From NCBI RefSeq assembly GCF_007565055.1, contig NC_044566.1, positions 61,452,564 to 61,516,563 on the forward strand: 64,000 bases of DNA, in the 5' to 3' direction. Positions within the stretch are counted from its first letter, which is position 1, and every line of letters begins with the position of its first letter. Positions 59,831 to 64,000 of the stretch are shown here, one piece after another. The translations under genes were made by a program, and so were the position numbers. The notes under the pieces are model-generated. The model saw nothing but the letters and a program-made list of their open reading frames with translations, searched no databases and was not told the origin of the DNA. This DNA comes from Rhinopithecus roxellana. Lineage: Eukaryota > Chordata > Mammalia > Primates > Cercopithecidae.

Positions 59831-61345
59831 GAGTTGCTGTTTGATGTTGATAATATGAAAAGGGTTAGCTCTGCAAAGCGGAGGGGTGAAGGCCTCTTTC
59901 TTTACACTAAAGGGTTCACTTGGTGCCTCCCTAATTCCCCTCTTCCTAAGCTGCAGCGCAGATCCCTTTCCTCCTATGATAGCTTGTCTATCTTGGAGCT
60001 GATGAAAAGAATAATTTTGTGGGTGTGAGAAAAACAACTCACTGCTTTGAATTGTTCACACAGGCACTCTCAAGTCCACAGGCCTTGCCTTTGTCTCAGT
60101 GCTAAATGGCTTTTTTTCACATTCTTTCTACCTGTCCTGCAGTTCAAAAGTGGTTCCCTGCTTCCCAATGGCATATGCCCTGCCTCAACTTCTGGTTTGT
60201 CAGTTCAGAGAGCCTCTATAAGCTCCTGCTCCAATCTCCGAACTTCCGTATGCTTAAAACACATGATAAAGTCATTGAATGTACTTTAAAAAATCAAACT
60301 GGACTGAATGTATAAATCTAAATTTGTTGCTTTTAGAATAGTTAATATTTATTATGTTAATTATATTTCTATTTTGATAAATACATGTTAATGATTTAAA
60401 TATATTAATAAATGTATACATATGATAGTAACACTAACATTAATTATATTTAATAGCCTAGATGGTTTGAGGTTGTATTTAACTTTTCATTCAAGTGGTT
60501 AAATCCTAGGGAATTGGTGACTTCTGGAAGAGACAAGGTGGAGAGGAGAAAACCCTTGCAAGAAGTTGAGCTTCCAAGGAGTCCGAGGGGTGTCCTAGTG
60601 GGCAGTGCTGTGAGAACCTCAATCACTCTCCCTTCTCATAGCCAAGCCCTTCCCAGACTCCAGCACTAAATGGCCTCATTTTTCAGCCTGGACCCACTCA
60701 CTCATAACTCATCCTCCTACGGTGTTGAAATTGCTCTTTAAAAAAAAATTATTATTATTATTTTGTGGGCAGTGGTCAATGGCCTAGAAATTGCTTTTGC
60801 TTCAACGTTGATTTGACATTTTCCAAATTTTCTTCCCACCAAGCCACGTCGCCTTTGACCTGGCCTGTTACTGAGAAGAGTCAGGCAGCGCCCAGGACCC
60901 TGCCTGTTCGTTTCCATGATGTTGCCATTGATTAAAACCTCGGGGCCTCCATTCCCAGCCTGAGACTCGCTCTTCTGAGGTGCTTCAGCCGTGAGTGTGA
61001 TCATCTTTCTACTGAGGATTTTATTTTTTGGATCAGTTCAGAGCACTACAGACAAAATTTTGTGGCTAATAAAATAGGAAAACTATGTTGAATATAAAAT
61101 AAGGTGTACTAAAAAGTACCAAGGCGAATGTTTTTCTAATCTGACCCATACCTTGGCCCCAGAAGTATTCCCCAAAAGAAAACCTCGGTCTGTGCTGGGG
61201 GCATTGGCAACATCACTGCACTAGGCTGAAGTGATAACCTGGCATGGTAGCTTCGACTGATACATGAGTTTTAGTGTTTTCTGAAAAGGGTCTCCTAACT
61301 TTAGCTTCATACCACAAACATGTATCTGTTTGTGTGCATTCATAC
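59831..61345. other. Unassigned intronic sequence, AT-rich near 60.3-60.5 kb
   Basis: No repeat or exon recognised in the c-d intron next to exon c. Confidence 0.35.
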
Positions 61346-61816
61346 ATGAAAATGGATTCCATAACACAGTGATTGTTCACTTCTCTTTTTTTAATTTTAC
61401 TTTTTATTTGAGGAGTCTCGCTCTGTCGCCCAGGCTGGAGTGCAGTGGCGCAGTCCCGCCTCACTGCAACCTCTGCCTCCTGGGTTCAAGCAATTTTCCT
61501 GCCTCAGCTCCCAACCTCCAGGTAGCTGGGACCACAGGTGTGCACCACCACATTGCGTAATTTTTTTGTATTTTTGGTAGGTACGGGGTTTCACCATGTT
61601 GCCCAGGCTGGTCTCAAACTCCTGAGCTCAAATGATTTGCCTACCTTGGCTTCCCAAAGTGCTGGGATTACAGGCGTGAGCCACCACTCTTGGCCAATTG
61701 TTCATTTCTGGGTTGAAGAGCAGCGTCTCTCATCTGGTCCCAGTGATCAGTTTATTGCAGTATAGCATGCTGATGACATCTGTCATCCACCTGGGGTTCT
61801 GGCTGCTGGCCTTGTC
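61346..61816 (-). pseudogene. Exon c, broken: in-frame TGA and split by an Alu
   Basis: The acceptor is cttcaaccctttag and the first codon is GAC at 61816. The peptide reads DKASSQNPRWMTDVISMLYC, then NKLITGTR, then a TGA at 61732-61730, then ETLLFNPEMNN. An Alu (61385-61695) sits directly after the Asn-Asn codons, flanked by 13-14 nt near-identical duplications (61696-61709 and 61372-61384). Past the Alu the exon resumes with HCVMESIF and ends at a good donor, gtatga (61345). Without the Alu and one duplication the exon is 146 nt. It enters in phase 0 and leaves with two bases, exactly what exon d requires. The RWMTD..NKLI.GT pattern matches what I recall of WDR49/WDR64 paralogues (WVTDF..YNKLI..T.DREI), so the stop probably replaced an Arg CGA. 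I see no other way to read through this exon. Confidence 0.75.
61385..61695 (-). mobile_element. AluS-type SINE, minus, inserted inside exon c
   Basis: Reverse Alu from an A/T-rich tail to gagccaccactcttggcc. Target duplication attgttca(c/t)ttct at 61372-61384 and 61697-61709. AluS-like overall with a few J-like bases; same orientation as the host gene. Confidence 0.92.
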
Positions 61817-62630
61817 CTAAAGGGTTGAAGGGTGGAAATGAACAAGCATATGCCTTTTTAATGATCAGACATTTTCAGTTGTCTCAAGCCATTCTTGCCT
61901 GTAGGATGCATGTGTAACATAATATAATTTTCTTTATTTTCTCTTTCAAGTGGAAAAAATTGTTTCATAGATTTGGAGAGTCAACTTTATTCTCTCTCTC
62001 TCTCTAGGGAGGGCATGTTCTGCATCCCAAGGGCTTTGGGGCAGCTGTAATATCTGGGATAGACTATACATTTCCTGAGGGCAGAGACTGGGTTTATGTA
62101 TTCCCAGCACCCAGCACAATGCCTGGTCTGTGACAGAGGCTCAAATATTTGTTAAGATAGTAAAAGAACGGCTTTAAAAATAGAACATATCCTGGAATGG
62201 GTCAGGCATTGTCATTCCTAAGCATATGTCCCCAGTGCTTTTTGTCTTTTGAATTTCTGATTCTGTCATTCAGTAAGTTCTGTGAAGAGAAGCCCTAACA
62301 TAGCTACCTAAACTGATATAACCGTTAACTGGGGGCAGGAAGGGAAGAGTCTTTTCTGTCTGTCATTCATTAAGACATACAATAAATCACATGATGGAAT
62401 CACATGTAATTCATCATTCCATCTGATTTTAGAAGCAAAATGAAGCTTTATCTTGCACTACATAGAGAGATCATATTTTATTTGCATTCTACAGACTAGC
62501 AAAATCCAGCATGAATATATTATATTCAAGGACACAATTTATGTAATCACACCACTTAAGAAGCAGTTTAAAATAGCAAATAAAATCAAACTGTAGCACT
62601 CAGCATCCTTATCAAATGAAAATCACATAC
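61817..62630. other. Intron b-c, no repeat seen except (TC)n
   Basis: tctctctctctctc at 61992-62006. No other feature. Confidence 0.5.
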
Positions 62631-62861
62631 AAAGACCCGCTTTCTTCTTTTCAACTTCAGCTGCAGGGACCAGAAATAAATAGCTCCATCTTCTCTGATC
62701 ATGATTAAGGTGTCGTCAGGCATAGAGAGGATGCGCAGCACGGGACCCCCATATGACAGCCTCCGCAGCGCAGCAGGCAGCAGGGAGGAAACCTCTTTCT
62801 GTCGGGCCAAAGCATTAGCTCGCTCCAAATACTCTAGCTGCAGATACGTGCGGAAGCTACC
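62631..62861 (-). CDS. Exon b of the WD-repeat (pseudo)gene, 77 codons with a WD-like blade
   Basis: This is a 231-nt exon, phase 0 at both ends, with acceptor tttatcctccag and donor TTT followed by gtatgt. It is open throughout. It begins GSFRTYLQLEYLERANALAR and ends in a WD40-like strand, DDTLIMIREDGAIYFWSLQL, followed by a basic stretch KLKRRKRVF. The DGAIYFWSL core has the usual blade pattern of a small-residue turn followed by hydrophobics and Trp. Exon c carries on in phase 0 with DKASSQNPRWMTDV. It is well preserved despite the lesions further downstream, which suggests fairly recent loss or weak decay. Confidence 0.82.
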
Positions 62862-62926
62862 CTGGAGGATAAAGGACAATTCATGAAACGTCCACTGTCT
62901 TTCTGGCTTTCAAAAATTCTCCTTAC

Positions 62927-63088
62927 CATCTGGGCATGGATAATTCCTTTGTTGGACATAACATCATTATTAGCACATAAACGCGGCTGCCAAAATCTTG
63001 GGGGGTAATAGCTGGGGTGTGCCTGTTGAGCCGAGCCCAGAAGTCTGTTACCCAGCTGCTGGGCTTGCTTCTGCTGCAGTTCCTTTCT
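62927..63088 (-). CDS. Exon a of the WD-repeat (pseudo)gene, 54 codons
   Basis: This is a 162-nt exon, phase 0 at both ends. The acceptor follows a CT-rich tract ending ctctttag. That TAG is in frame with the exon, so the reading frame cannot extend upstream and the acceptor is fixed. The donor is ATG followed by gtaagg, close to consensus. The peptide starts RKELQQKQAQQLGNRLLG (Gln-rich, probably helical), continues with SYYPPRFWQPRL and ends SNKGIIHAQM. It joins exon b in frame across a 65-nt intron. No domain is recognised in this part; by position it lies just N-terminal to the first WD-like segment. No disabling change is visible. The upstream exon is not in the window or not recognisable. 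Confidence 0.78.
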
Positions 63089-63295
63089 CTAAAGAGGATG
63101 ATGATGATGGTGATGGTTGTTATTGAGAGTGTACCACGTTCCATGCAACACAGATCTTCCTCTCAATTCTCAAGATAACTGTGGGAGATAGGTTCTATTG
63201 TTCACCCCATTTTACAAACTGGGAAACTTAAGCTTAGAGAGGTTAAATAACTTGCCTACAATCGTAACTAGTAAGTGGCTGGCCAGAGACATAAG
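63085..63295 (-). mobile_element. MIR SINE, minus, abutting exon a
   Basis: gtgtaccacgttccatgcaa ... attttacaaactgggaaact ... gaggttaaataacttgccta. The left limit coincides with the acceptor of exon a, so the exon's polypyrimidine tract may derive from it. Confidence 0.8.
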
Positions 63296-63593
63296 TCCCC
63301 ATTGGTGTGACACTCCGCAGTCCTACCCACCCGGAAGTTGCCTCATTTCGAATCTTAGCAGTACACCTGCAGGAAAAACTCTGTGGTCAGAGTGAAGGGG
63401 TCGGGGATACTTGGGGCTGGGGAAATCTACGTTTTCTCTCCATGTTCCCCCAAAGCCCGACTTCATTAGAAGCTTCCCTTCTTTTCCCTGGAATCCTGAA
63501 CGTTCCTTTTCAAATCAAATGACAATGAGACTACTTGTATTTAATTTGGTGGGGAAATTGGCCAAAAGTCTGAATAGAGAGGTGTTTTTGTTG

Positions 63594-63881
63594 TTGTTTT
63601 TGGACGGAGTCTTGCTCTGTCGCCCAGGCTGGAGTGCAGTGGCACGATCTCTGCTCCCTGCAGCCTCCACCTCCCGGATTCAACCAATTCTCCTGCCTCG
63701 GCCTCCGGAGTCGCTGGGACTGCAGGCGCATGCCAAAATGCCCGGCTAATTTTTGTATGTTTAGTAGGGATGTGGTTTCACCACATTGGCCAGGCTGGTC
63801 TTGAACTCCTGACCTCAAGTGATCTGCCCACCTCGGCCTCCCAAAGTGCTGGGATTACAGGCGTGAGCCAGGATGCCCGGC
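63594..63881 (-). mobile_element. AluS-type SINE, minus
   Basis: Reverse Alu with a ctgaatagagag duplication at 63570-63581 and 63882-63893. Confidence 0.94.
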
Positions 63882-64000
63882 CTGAATAGAGAGCTGTCTT
63901 ACTGCTCAACTTGTCATTTTAAAACTTAATTCATTCTAGGATAATGGAAGAACACTGGCGGACATGGCGACGAAGAATGTTAAAAGTAGCCTTCTTAGCC

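Larger units (their letters stand above)
5640..63088 (-). pseudogene. WDR95P: WD-repeat gene locus (WDR49/WDR64/EFCAB8/WDR95 type), inactivated; probable WDR95P
   Basis: Nine exon-like segments on the minus strand read in order as one WD-repeat protein: 63088-62927, 62861-62631, 61816-61346 (Alu-split), 42615-42570, 34776-34730, 21015-20898, 17550-17480 (decayed), 8081-7838 and 5745-5640. Seven are fully open with usable splice sites, and the phases at junctions a/b, b/c, c/d, d/e, e/f and h/i agree. Family-type motifs include RWMTD, QYLILYGDGQ, HGDWVTQ, YKGVRAFSF, TGGNNQTIRVWNAYLPGKPTG and APVIHIHVSGKDNKIFS. Proteins of this family are testis or cilium associated WD40 scaffolds of about 700-1200 residues, so this is a central fragment. 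A TGA and an Alu in exon c, plus a frameshift in exon g, indicate loss of function. The symbol is an inference: the human paralogues WDR49 and WDR64 are intact genes, whereas WDR95P is a known primate pseudogene with an intact mouse counterpart. A decayed duplicate of another family member is the alternative. Confidence 0.65.

Noticed and set aside
63975..64000. Minus-strand frame AKKATFNILRRHVRQ at the right edge as an exon upstream of exon a
   Set aside because: No donor where needed and too little sequence; the plus-strand reading MEEHWRTWRRRMLKVAFLA is equally short.

Overview
The window is primate genomic DNA, most likely from an Old World monkey. It is dense in Alu, L1, L2, MIR and MaLR elements. 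One young AluY (23911-24222) carries what I recognise as the cercopithecid-type diagnostic bases. There are no bacterial-type operons, no rRNA or tRNA genes and no CRISPR arrays.

Only one gene can be reconstructed with confidence. It lies on the minus strand as nine exon-sized pieces between 63088 and 5640 (called exons a to i here), separated by introns from 65 bp to about 19 kb. The pieces encode consecutive parts of a WD-repeat protein of the WDR49/WDR64/EFCAB8/WDR95 type. Reading phases match across most predicted junctions: a-b-c-d-e-f agree, and h-i agree. The fragment lacks both ends, because no start or final exon is visible inside the window.

The gene appears dead. Exon c has an in-frame TGA and is split by a complete Alu flanked by target-site duplications. 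Removing the Alu and one duplication gives a 146-nt exon whose end phase is exactly the one exon d needs. Exon g, the best candidate for the next missing piece, has a 2-nt frameshift and no recognisable donor. Exon f has a weak donor. Other exons (a, b, d, e, f, h, i) remain open. This looks like a unitary pseudogene. Primates have a known WD-repeat pseudogene, WDR95P, whose mouse counterpart Wdr95 is intact, and that is my best assignment. It is an inference, since no alignment could be run.

Layout: 1-5.6 kb holds L2, L1 and MLT1 pieces downstream of exon i. 5.6-8.1 kb has exons i and h. 8-21 kb has MSTB and MSTA LTRs, a long minus L2, a possible plus-strand noncoding transcript (10.6-11.2 kb), the decayed exon g and exon f. 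21-34.8 kb has several Alus including the young AluY, a TG-rich minisatellite (30.25-31.13 kb), a 227-codon unexplained ORF (32.2-32.9 kb) and exon e. 35-42.6 kb has L2/MIR remnants, a 5'-inverted L1 insertion, a CpG-rich patch and exon d. 43-61 kb is one large intron with L1, L2, a GGAA array, an MST-type LTR, a MADE1 hairpin and an MLT1. 61.3-63.1 kb has exons c, b and a. Most other open frames are chance or repeat-derived.
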